Assembly (NCBI GenBank): GCA_035695405.1
Contig: DASSED010000157.1
Span: 1 to 64,000, forward strand
Source of the DNA: CAVVWJ01 sp035695405
Lineage (GTDB): Bacteria; Gemmatimonadota; Gemmatimonadetes; Gemmatimonadales; GWC2-71-9
Direction: 5' to 3'
DNA: 64,000 nucleotides
Shown: in pieces, positions 49,868 through 57,176 of the stretch
Numbering within the stretch: position 1 is the stretch's first letter
Layout of the letters: the number at the start of each line of letters is the position of its first letter
Translations under genes and position numbers: made by a program
The notes under the pieces: generated by a model
Told to the model about the DNA's origin: nothing
What the model saw: the letters and a program-made list of their open reading frames with translations, nothing else
Databases searched by the model: none

Positions 49868-52363
49868 TCATTCGACCGCGGCAGTCGGGGTGACTTCGTC
49901 GCCGCCGGCGGCCTCCTCCGTTCCTCCTTCATCTTCCTTGACCACCCGGGCCACGTCGACGACGGCATCGCCGGAATCGAGGTTCATGACCTTGACCCCC
50001 TGGGTGTTGCGGCCGATGACCCGAATCCCATCGACCGGCAGCCGGATGATGACGCCGTGCCGGGTGATCATCATCAGCTCGTCATCGGGGATGACTTCCT
50101 TGAGCGCCACGATGGGTCCGGTCTTCTCGGTCTTCTTGAGCGTGATGATGCCTTTGCCACCCCGCTTCTGGACCCGGTAATCCGAGAGCTCCGAGCGCTT
50201 GCCGAACCCCTTTTCGCTCACGACCAGCAGGGTAGCATCGCGGCGCACCACTACCATCCCGATCACCTCATCACCCTTTTCCAGCTCGATGCCTTTGACA
50301 CCGGTGGTGGCGCGGCCCATGTCGCGCACGTCGCCCTGGTGGAAGCGGATGCTCATCCCGTCCTTGGTGGCGAGCACGATGTCACTGTTCTGATCGCAGA
50401 CTTGGACGTCGATCAGCTCGTCGCCCTTTTCGATGTTGATGCCGCAGATACCGTTAGCCCTGACGTTCCCGTAAGCGGATAGCACCGTCTTCTTCACGGT
50501 CCCCTGGCGGGTTGCGAAGATGAGGCACTTGTCGTCGGTGAATTCGCGCACCGGGACCAATGCGGCAATCTGCTCATCGGGCCGGATCGCGATACAGTTG
50601 ACCACCGGCTTCCCCCGGGCCGCGCGGCCCGCTTGGGGTATCTCGTGCACCTTGAGCCAGTACACCTGACCCTTGTTGCTGAAGAACATCAGATAGTCAT
50701 GGGTGCTGGCAATGAAGAGGTGCTCGACCCAATCGTCGGCCTTGAGGTCGGCGCCGTTGAGGCCCCGCCCGCCGCGGCGCTGCCGTTTGTAGGTGGTGAT
50801 CGGGATCCGCTTGATGTAGCCGCTGTGGGAGATGGTGATGACCATGTCCTCTTCGGCGATCAGGTCCTCGACCGTGAATTCCCCCTGGTCAGCCACGATC
50901 TCCGTGCGGCGGTCGTCTCCGAAGATGCGGGCGACTTCCTCCATCTCATCCTTGAGGATGGTCATGCGCTTGGGCTTCGATGCCAGGATTCCCTTGAGCT
51001 CCTTGATCGTGGCTCGCACCTCCTTGAGCTCCGCCTCTAGCTTTTCGATCTCCAGTCCCGTCAGCTTGGCTAGACGCATGTTGAGGATGGCGTCGCTTTG
51101 CTTCTCGCTGAACCCGAACCGCTTGCGGAGCCTGGCGTCGGCCTGGGCGGTATCGTCCGAGCCCCGGATGATCTTGATGACTTCATCGATGTGGTCGACC
51201 GCGATCTTCAAGCCGTCGAGAATGTGCTCCCGCGCCTGAGCCGCCTCGAGATCGAACTGGGTCCGCCGGGTGATGACGCTGTGCCGATGATCGATGAAGT
51301 GCTGCAGCAGCTCCTTCAGGTTCATGATCTTGGGGGCGCCGTTCGTTAGCGCCAGCATGATCACCCCGAAGGTGGTTTGCATCTGGGTGTGCTTGTACAG
51401 CTGATTGAGCACGACGTTGGGAATGATGTCGCGCTTCAGCTCGATGACGATCCGCATCCCCTCCTTGTCCGACTCGTCGTTGATCCCTACGATCCCCTCG
51501 ATTTTCTTTTCCGCCGCCAGCTCGGCGATGGCCTTGACCAGATTCTCCTTGTTGACCTGATAGGGGATCTCGGTCACCACGATCTGCGAGCGGTTACTGG
51601 TCTCCTTTTCCTCGATCTGTGCCCGGGCCCGCATGACCACGCGGCCTCTTCCGGTCTCGTAGGCTTCCTTGATGCCCTCCCGGCCATAGATGTAGGCGCC
51701 GGTCGGGAAGTCGGGCCCCTTAATGGCCTTGCGCAGCTCGCCGATAGTGGCGTCGGGGTTGTCGACCAGCAGCTGCACCGCCTTCACAACTTCGCGGAGG
51801 TTGTGCGGAGGGATGTTGGTGGCCATACCCACGGCGATGCCGCTGGATCCATTTACCAACAAATTGGGAATCTTCGATGGCAGGACCGTGGGTTCCTGCA
51901 GCCGGTCGTCGAAGTTGGCCTGGAAATCGACCGTGTTCTTGTCGATGTCCTCCAACATCGTCATGGCGATGCGAGTCAGCCTGGCTTCGGTGTAGCGGTA
52001 TGCGGCCGCCGGATCGCCGTCGACTGAGCCGAAGTTTCCCTGTCCATCGACCAGGGGGTAGCGCAGCGAGAACTCCTGGACCATGCGCACCAGCGCGTCG
52101 TACACCGAGCCATCCCCATGGGGGTGGTACTTTCCCAGCACGTCTCCCACGACCGTGGCCGACTTCTTGTAGCCGCGTCCCGGCACCAATCCCAATTCGT
52201 TCATGGCATACAAAATCCGCCGATGCACCGGCTTCAGGCCGTCGCGTACGTCGGGCAGAGCGCGCGAGACGATGACGCTCATCGAGTAGTTGATGAACGA
52301 CTGCTGCATCTCCTCTTCGATGAGCCGGGGCAGAATCCGTTCGCGCGAGTTCGGTGCGGTCAT
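49868..52363 (-). CDS. gyrA: DNA gyrase subunit A
   Basis: 831-residue type II topoisomerase subunit. Catalytic Tyr124 is in 'AYRYTEARLTRIAM'. The helix-4 region reads 'YHPHGDGSVYDALVRMVQ', where the E. coli Ser83 position is Gly85 and Asp87 is Asp89. The C-terminal DNA-wrapping domain carries the gyrase box 'QRRGGRG', which marks it as gyrase rather than topoisomerase IV. Six beta-pinwheel blades follow, and the end is acidic. It starts at ATG 52363 and is divergent from the coiled-coil protein gene. gyrB is not in the window. Confidence 0.96.
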   Translation of the reverse strand: MTAPNSRERILPRLIEEEMQQSFINYSMSVIVSRALPDVRDGLKPVHRRILYAMNELGLVPGRGYKKSATVVGDVLGKYHPHGDGSVYDALVRMVQEFSLRYPLVDGQGNFGSVDGDPAAAYRYTEARLTRIAMTMLEDIDKNTVDFQANFDDRLQEPTVLPSKIPNLLVNGSSGIAVGMATNIPPHNLREVVKAVQLLVDNPDATIGELRKAIKGPDFPTGAYIYGREGIKEAYETGRGRVVMRARAQIEEKETSNRSQIVVTEIPYQVNKENLVKAIAELAAEKKIEGIVGINDESDKEGMRIVIELKRDIIPNVVLNQLYKHTQMQTTFGVIMLALTNGAPKIMNLKELLQHFIDHRHSVITRRTQFDLEAAQAREHILDGLKIAVDHIDEVIKIIRGSDDTAQADARLRKRFGFSEKQSDAILNMRLAKLTGLEIEKLEAELKEVRATIKELKGILASKPKRMTILKDEMEEVARIFGDDRRTEIVADQGEFTVEDLIAEEDMVITISHSGYIKRIPITTYKRQRRGGRGLNGADLKADDWVEHLFIASTHDYLMFFSNKGQVYWLKVHEIPQAGRAARGKPVVNCIAIRPDEQIAALVPVREFTDDKCLIFATRQGTVKKTVLSAYGNVRANGICGINIEKGDELIDVQVCDQNSDIVLATKDGMSIRFHQGDVRDMGRATTGVKGIELEKGDEVIGMVVVRRDATLLVVSEKGFGKRSELSDYRVQKRGGKGIITLKKTEKTGPIVALKEVIPDDELMMITRHGVIIRLPVDGIRVIGRNTQGVKVMNLDSGDAVVDVARVVKEDEGGTEEAAGGDEVTPTAAVE

Positions 52364-52553
52364 GGTGGTCCTGTGCTATGGTTGCAGCCTTGGGGGAGGC
52401 GTCGAGCCGGAGAAATATAGTCGGAACGAAGCTCTCGCTGCAACTCGGCGCACAGGGTCAAAATGAAGGTGGCACAAGCACTTAGTCCTACAGGTGCGGT
52501 CGGGTCCGGGAGCCCTCAAGACGGGGTCGCCGCAGGACGATACTTACAGCACT

Positions 52554-53240
52554 ATGCCCCGAGCCGCGCGTCTCCTTCTCCTGGCCCTGATCGTCGGGTC
52601 CCGCAGCCTTTCGGCCCAGGCGAAAGCCCAACCGCAGCCGCCTTCCCGTGGGTTCGACAGCTTCATCATGCTGGTGGTGCCGCGAGATACCATCACCATC
52701 AAGCGTCAACTCCGCGCGGCCGCTGAGGCGGTCACTCAGGCCGAAAGTCGCCGGCAGCAGGCCGAGACCATGCGACTCGGTGCCCGAGGCAGCATCGAAG
52801 CGAAAAAGGTCGAAGTGACCCGTCTCAAGGAGCGGATCAACCTGGCCAAGAAGGAGAATCGCGAGGCCGATCGGCTGGGTCTCGAGGCGGAGCGGAAGGC
52901 TGCGGAACGGGAGCGGGGATTGCTGGAACGGCGGGAAGAGCTACGTCAGGCTGAAGGTGACCTCGAAGCCACCCGGGGGGAGCTGGCCACCCTTACCCAG
53001 AAGGCATTACAACTGGAGTTGCAGCTCGCGGTTCGACGGGCTGGCCGCTTGCGCACCCCAATCGGCGGCGCGGGAGGAGCGAGTCTGGATCGAGTCATAG
53101 GAGAGCTGGAAAAGCAGACCCTGGAAGCCCAGCGGGCCCAGTCGGCGTACGCGCCAGTGGTGGCGGACCGCGAGATCAAGGTGATTGACAGCCGGTTGGA
53201 TCTCCTGGAAGCACAGCAGAAAATCCTGGGCGGCGATTAG
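52554..53240 (+). CDS. Exported coiled-coil protein, 228 aa
   Basis: Not recognised by family. A signal peptide covers about residues 1-21 ('RLLLLALIVGSRSLSAQ'). From about 45 to 160 the protein is a long charged coiled coil (repeated Arg/Glu/Ala/Gln heptads such as 'KKENREADRLGLEAERKAAE'), then a Gly-rich turn and another helix. Such proteins are often periplasmic spacers or partners of envelope complexes. ATG 52554 is chosen because it starts the signal peptide; the ribosome site is weak. It is divergent from gyrA. Confidence 0.7.
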   Translation: MPRAARLLLLALIVGSRSLSAQAKAQPQPPSRGFDSFIMLVVPRDTITIKRQLRAAAEAVTQAESRRQQAETMRLGARGSIEAKKVEVTRLKERINLAKKENREADRLGLEAERKAAERERGLLERREELRQAEGDLEATRGELATLTQKALQLELQLAVRRAGRLRTPIGGAGGASLDRVIGELEKQTLEAQRAQSAYAPVVADREIKVIDSRLDLLEAQQKILGGD

Positions 53241-53243
53241 TCC

Positions 53244-53432
53244 TTACGCTGCCGTCGCGCGTTCCCCAAAGTTCGGCCAAACTCCCATTTCATTTCGTAC
53301 CAGAAGCACCGTCTCGGCCCCCCGGCCCAGTACCGGAATAGATACCGGCTGCCGAATCTCCCCGATGGCAGACCCCTCGCCGTCCATCACTCGATAAATC
53401 GTCATTGGGTTCCACGCGGTGAGTCTGACCAT
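53244..53432 (-). CDS. Small hypothetical protein, 62 aa
   Basis: Residues 10-50 read as a compact beta-rich domain ('MTIYRVMDGEGSAIGEIRQP'). No signal peptide. GAGG lies 8 bases before the ATG. It is convergent with the coiled-coil gene, four bases apart, and divergent from the sigma-factor gene. Function unknown; kept because composition and ribosome site look real and no larger frame competes. Confidence 0.45.
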   Translation of the reverse strand: MVRLTAWNPMTIYRVMDGEGSAIGEIRQPVSIPVLGRGAETVLLVRNEMGVWPNFGERATAA

Positions 53433-53624
53433 GGTAGTGCCCTCACGTCGTATGATTCACTGTTGAAGCAACTTTCCATCCGGCAACGTACCATGAGATG
53501 CTCTCAATCCCCGGAAGGTTGCCTCCACTTCCGGGGTCCATCCGCGAGGGCAGTTAGCAACCAAAACCGGATGGAGTATGTCAGAGATGCGGTTCGAATC
53601 CACGACCTTACGCTCCGGAGACGG

Positions 53625-54158
53625 GTGGACGACAAGGAATTGATTGCCCGAGTCTTGGAGGGGGATCCGAGCGCCGAGCGGCGGCTGTACGACGCGCACG
53701 TCGATCGGGTCTTCCGGCTGGTCTACCGGATGGCCGGCGACCTGGACCGGGCCAAGGATTACACCCAGGAGACCTTCATCCGGGCGTTTTCGCGGCTGGC
53801 CGATTTTCGAGGGGAAGCGGCGCTGTCAACCTGGCTTGGCTCCATCGCCATTTCCGTCGCGCTCAATGGCTTGAGAAAGGTTCGCCGAATGAGAGACCGA
53901 GAAGTTGCCCTGGATGAGGCTCCCCAGATGGGCCGGCTCTCGGTGGAAGCTGAGCCGGACCTGAAGACCCGGCTGGCGCAGGCGATCGATGGCCTTCCCG
54001 ATGGGTACCGGGCGGTGTTCGTGATGCATGATGTGGAGGGCTATACCCATGAGGAGATCGCCAGCTCGCTCGGGGTCCACCCGGGGACCTCGAAGGCTCA
54101 ACTGTTCCGGGCTCGGGCCCGGCTGCGAGAGGCTCTCGCTGACTTCGCGAAGGACTGA
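53625..54158 (+). CDS. ECF-type RNA polymerase sigma factor
   Basis: 177-residue sigma-70 group 4 factor. Region 2 is at about 20-87 ('LYDAHVDRVFRLVYRMAGDL', 'DYTQETFIRAFSRLADFRGE'), region 4 at about 120-172 ('LPDGYRAVFVMHDVEGYTHE' then 'SLGVHPGTSKAQLFRARARL'). The frame is open from 53463, but GTG 53625 has GGAG just upstream and gives the usual ECF length; ATG 53571 is the other option. It is followed after 5 bases by a membrane anti-sigma-like gene and then two HEAT-repeat genes, which form its likely control and output module. Confidence 0.9.
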   Translation: MDDKELIARVLEGDPSAERRLYDAHVDRVFRLVYRMAGDLDRAKDYTQETFIRAFSRLADFRGEAALSTWLGSIAISVALNGLRKVRRMRDREVALDEAPQMGRLSVEAEPDLKTRLAQAIDGLPDGYRAVFVMHDVEGYTHEEIASSLGVHPGTSKAQLFRARARLREALADFAKD

Positions 54159-54163
54159 CAGGC

Positions 54164-54811
54164 ATGCTTGACGATCGGTTCGACGACCAGCTGCGGGATG
54201 CGGCCCGCGATTACAACGCACCGCCGGAGACGCCGCGTGACGAGATCTGGGATCGGATTGTGGCTGCTCGTACGGATAGAGCGGACGAATCGGAAAAAGC
54301 GGTCCGCTCCGTTCGTTACTTCCGCCCGCTCGCACTCGCCGCGGGGATCGCGGCGCTGCTGGGGCTGGGCGTCGAGTTGGGCCGGCTGACCGTTCACACC
54401 CCGCAGCCGGTGGCGGTTGCCCCCTCGGCTGTGATGACTCCCAAGGTGAGTGCCGCTGCTTACCAACTCGCCACCACTGAGCATCTGGGCCAGGCCGAGA
54501 TCTTTCTGACACTCTTTCGGGCATCCGTGCGCCAGGACGGGGGCGGCAACGAGCGCCTGGCCTCTGCCACCGCCCGAGAGCTGCTGGCCAGCAACCGTCT
54601 GTTGCTCGACTCTCCAGCGGCCAAGGATGCGCGGACCCGAGCGCTGCTCCAGGACCTGGAGCTGGTCCTGGCCGAGATCGCGCAGCTGTCGCCGCAACCC
54701 AGGTCGCGTGACCTGGAGTTGATCAAGGAAGGTTTGGACCAGGGAGGAGTCATCTCCCGACTGAGAATTGCCGTCCCTGCCGGCGGCAGCACAACCCAAG
54801 GAGCACTCTGA
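54164..54811 (+). CDS. Putative membrane anti-sigma factor
   Basis: 215 residues with a cytoplasmic N-terminus of about 52 residues ('FDDQLRDAARDYNAPPETPR'), one transmembrane helix ('PLALAAGIAALLGLGVELG', about 54-72) and a periplasmic helical part of about 140 residues. Position just after an ECF sigma gene and topology fit an anti-sigma factor. The zinc motif HxxxCxxC of the common anti-sigma domain is missing, so the assignment rests mainly on context. Stop codon is followed after one base by the next gene. Confidence 0.68.
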   Translation: MLDDRFDDQLRDAARDYNAPPETPRDEIWDRIVAARTDRADESEKAVRSVRYFRPLALAAGIAALLGLGVELGRLTVHTPQPVAVAPSAVMTPKVSAAAYQLATTEHLGQAEIFLTLFRASVRQDGGGNERLASATARELLASNRLLLDSPAAKDARTRALLQDLELVLAEIAQLSPQPRSRDLELIKEGLDQGGVISRLRIAVPAGGSTTQGAL

Positions 54812-54812
54812 A

Positions 54813-56315
54813 ATGTTCTGGGCCCACGTTGGACTCGCTGTGGCCGCGTTCGGCTCTTTAAAAGGTGGATCCACCAGCCGACCGACGTTGGCTGCTGCAC
54901 CGATCGCTTCGTTGGCGGCGTTGGATGACTCGATGCGAGTCTCCCCACCGCCGCCTTGGCTGCAGTCGGACCCTGCGGATTCTCTCTATCGCTCGGGACG
55001 TGAGGCTCTCAACCGGCGGGACTTCAGCGCCGCGGCCGATCTCTTCGGCCAGATTCATCGCCGGTTTCCCAAGTCCGGATATGCGGCCGACGCCCTCTAT
55101 TGGCACGCATTCGCCTTGTATCGAATCGGTGGCACCGGTGCCCTGCACGAGGCCTTAGGGTTGCTCCGACAGCGACAGAGTCGCTTCCCCAGGGCCGGCT
55201 CCCAAGGCGATGCGGCCTCGCTGGAGGGACGGATCCAGGGCGAACTGGCCCGGCGGGGTGACAGCCAGGCAGCCGAAGCGGTGGCCGAAGCCGCCTCTGC
55301 GGCCGCCGTTCAAGTCCCCGGTCCACCTACGCCACCTACGCCACCTACGCCACCTACGCCGCCCACGCCGCCAAATCCCCCGGTACCGCCGGAACCCCGG
55401 GCAAAGGAGAAGGGATTTCGGGAGCGCGACAAGTGCGCCGAGTTGGACGACGACATGAAGCTCGCGGCCCTCAACGCCCTGCAGCAGATGGACGCGGCCA
55501 AGGCTCGCCCGGTCCTCCGGAAAGTGCTGGCGCGGCGCGACCCGGGCTCCGTCTGCTTGCGGCGCAAAGCGGTGTTCCTCATCGCCCAACAAGAGGAGCC
55601 GGGCACCGAGGATATCCTGCTGGAATCGGTACGGACCGATCCGGATTCGGATGTTCGGCGTCAGGCGGTCTTCTGGCTCTCGCAGGTCGGCACCGATCGC
55701 GCGGTAGGAGCGCTGGACTCGATCCTCCGGTTTTCCCAGGACGCCGATATCCAGGACAAGGCCGTCTTCGCCTTGTCGCAGCACGACAGTCCTCGCGCGC
55801 AGCAGGCGCTGAGAGCTTACGCCGAACGCTCAGAGATCCCCGAGCGCATGAGGGAAAAGGCCATCTTCTGGCTGGGTCAGAAAGGATCAGCCGACAACGC
55901 AGCCTTCCTGCGTGCACTGTACAGCCGGCTCCAGAGCCAGGAGCTCAAGAAGAAGGTCCTCTTTTCATTGTCGCAGATGGGTGGTGAGGTGAATGGTCGC
56001 TGGTTGCTCGGGGTGGCACGGGATAGCTCTCAGACTCTGGAAATGAGGAAGCAAGCGCTCTTCTGGGCCGGTCAGAGCGGAGTCTCCATCGACGAGTTGA
56101 CCCGGCTTTACGACCGCATCGGAGATCGCGAGATGAAGGAGCAGCTCGTCTTTGTCTACTCCCAGCGGGACGAGCCGGCGGCGCTCGACAAGCTGATCGA
56201 CATCGCGAAACGGGATTCCAGCGCTGACCTGCGCAAGCGGGCGCTCTTCTGGCTGGGCCAATCCGAGGACAGCCGCGCGGTGAAGGCCCTGCAGGAAATC
56301 ATCGAGCAACCCTGA
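54813..56315 (+). CDS. Exported TPR/HEAT-repeat protein with Pro-Pro-Thr linker
   Basis: 500 residues. After an N-terminal hydrophobic stretch (about 1-15) comes a TPR-like segment (about 57-125: 'DSLYRSGREALNRRDFSAAA'), an Ala/Pro-rich linker with PPT repeated in tandem (about 171-190), and seven HEAT-like repeats (about 240-495). Each repeat has a near-identical core: 'RRQAVFWLSQVG', 'QDKAVFALSQHD', 'REKAIFWLGQKG', 'KKKVLFSLSQMG', 'RKQALFWAGQSG', 'KEQLVFVYSQRD', 'RKRALFWLGQSE'. This is a protein-binding scaffold with no enzymatic motif. AAGGAG precedes the ATG. It likely acts in the periplasm with the neighbouring anti-sigma protein. Confidence 0.82.
   Translation: MFWAHVGLAVAAFGSLKGGSTSRPTLAAAPIASLAALDDSMRVSPPPPWLQSDPADSLYRSGREALNRRDFSAAADLFGQIHRRFPKSGYAADALYWHAFALYRIGGTGALHEALGLLRQRQSRFPRAGSQGDAASLEGRIQGELARRGDSQAAEAVAEAASAAAVQVPGPPTPPTPPTPPTPPTPPNPPVPPEPRAKEKGFRERDKCAELDDDMKLAALNALQQMDAAKARPVLRKVLARRDPGSVCLRRKAVFLIAQQEEPGTEDILLESVRTDPDSDVRRQAVFWLSQVGTDRAVGALDSILRFSQDADIQDKAVFALSQHDSPRAQQALRAYAERSEIPERMREKAIFWLGQKGSADNAAFLRALYSRLQSQELKKKVLFSLSQMGGEVNGRWLLGVARDSSQTLEMRKQALFWAGQSGVSIDELTRLYDRIGDREMKEQLVFVYSQRDEPAALDKLIDIAKRDSSADLRKRALFWLGQSEDSRAVKALQEIIEQP
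55323..55376 (+). repeat. Nine-base tandem repeat encoding Pro-Pro-Thr
   Basis: Four exact CCACCTACG units (55323-55358) followed by two degenerate ones (to 55376), inside the linker of the HEAT-repeat gene. The unit is a multiple of three, so copy-number change keeps the frame. Confidence 0.9.
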
Positions 56316-56321
56316 GCGGCC

Positions 56322-57062
56322 ATGGGAACGAAGATCGCCACGCTCCTTCTGCTGACGCTGCTTCCTGCAGGCGTCACTGCCCAGTCGCTGGAGCAGCGCA
56401 TCACGGGGGTGGGGTCCGGTACGGTTCATCTCAGCTTTGCGGCGCGTCCCGGCGTCTGCGGCGAGGGAGGCCAGACCTTCACCCAGGGCCGGAGCGATCG
56501 AGATTGGGAAGCAGACTGCGAGGCACAGCCGGTACGAGCCGCGCTGGAGGTGCGCAACCACCGGGTTACGGCGGTTCGATCTTATGTTGGAGGACGGTGG
56601 AAGGCGCGGAGCTCGGCGTTGGATCTCGGCACCGTTGGATCCCGGGAGGCGGCCGCGTACTTCCTCTCGCTCGCGGAACAACCCCGCATAAGCGGAGATC
56701 CGGTTCTTCCAGCCGCGTTGGCCGATAGCGCAACGGTCTGGCCGGCGATGCTGCGTCTGGCCCGTCTACCGGACATTCCGCTGCAGAACCGGCGCTCTGC
56801 AGTGTTTTGGCTCTCCCAGGCTGCCGGTGCGGCGGCGGGACGGGCGCTCGACTCCATCATCAGTGCCCCGGAAGGGGAACGCGAACTCCGTAAGGAAGCG
56901 GTCTTTGCGCTGTCGCAGCGGTCAAGCGAGGAAGCGGTGCCGGCGCTCATTCAGATTGCGAAGCGCAATCCCGACCCGGAGATACGAAGAACCGCGCTCT
57001 TCTGGCTAGGTCAGAGCGAGGACCCGAGAGCGCTGGCCTTGTTCGAAGAAATTCTCCGCTAG
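56322..57062 (+). CDS. Exported HEAT-repeat protein, 246 aa
   Basis: A signal peptide spans about 1-21 (GVTAQ end). An N-terminal domain of about 110 residues with two cysteines near 46 and 66 ('RPGVCGEGGQTFTQ', 'DWEADCEAQ') precedes three HEAT-like repeats with cores 'RRSAVFWLSQAA', 'RKEAVFALSQRS' and 'RRTALFWLGQSE', nearly identical to those in the preceding gene. So the two genes are related by partial duplication and likely work together. It is the last gene of the sigma-factor operon. Confidence 0.8.
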   Translation: MGTKIATLLLLTLLPAGVTAQSLEQRITGVGSGTVHLSFAARPGVCGEGGQTFTQGRSDRDWEADCEAQPVRAALEVRNHRVTAVRSYVGGRWKARSSALDLGTVGSREAAAYFLSLAEQPRISGDPVLPAALADSATVWPAMLRLARLPDIPLQNRRSAVFWLSQAAGAAAGRALDSIISAPEGERELRKEAVFALSQRSSEEAVPALIQIAKRNPDPEIRRTALFWLGQSEDPRALALFEEILR

Positions 57063-57176
57063 AACGCAACCCTTCCGCAAATCCCGCCATCTAAGTCTCG
57101 CGTTCGGTCCGGCGCGGGAGACCGCCATCGCGCCAGACCCCCCAAGAATCTCACAGCCGCAGCCGGGGGACCTCGA

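Noticed and set aside
54164..54811. Classical zinc anti-sigma (ZAS) domain in the anti-sigma-like protein
   Set aside because: No His-x3-Cys-x2-Cys motif exists in the cytoplasmic part, so only context and topology support the assignment.
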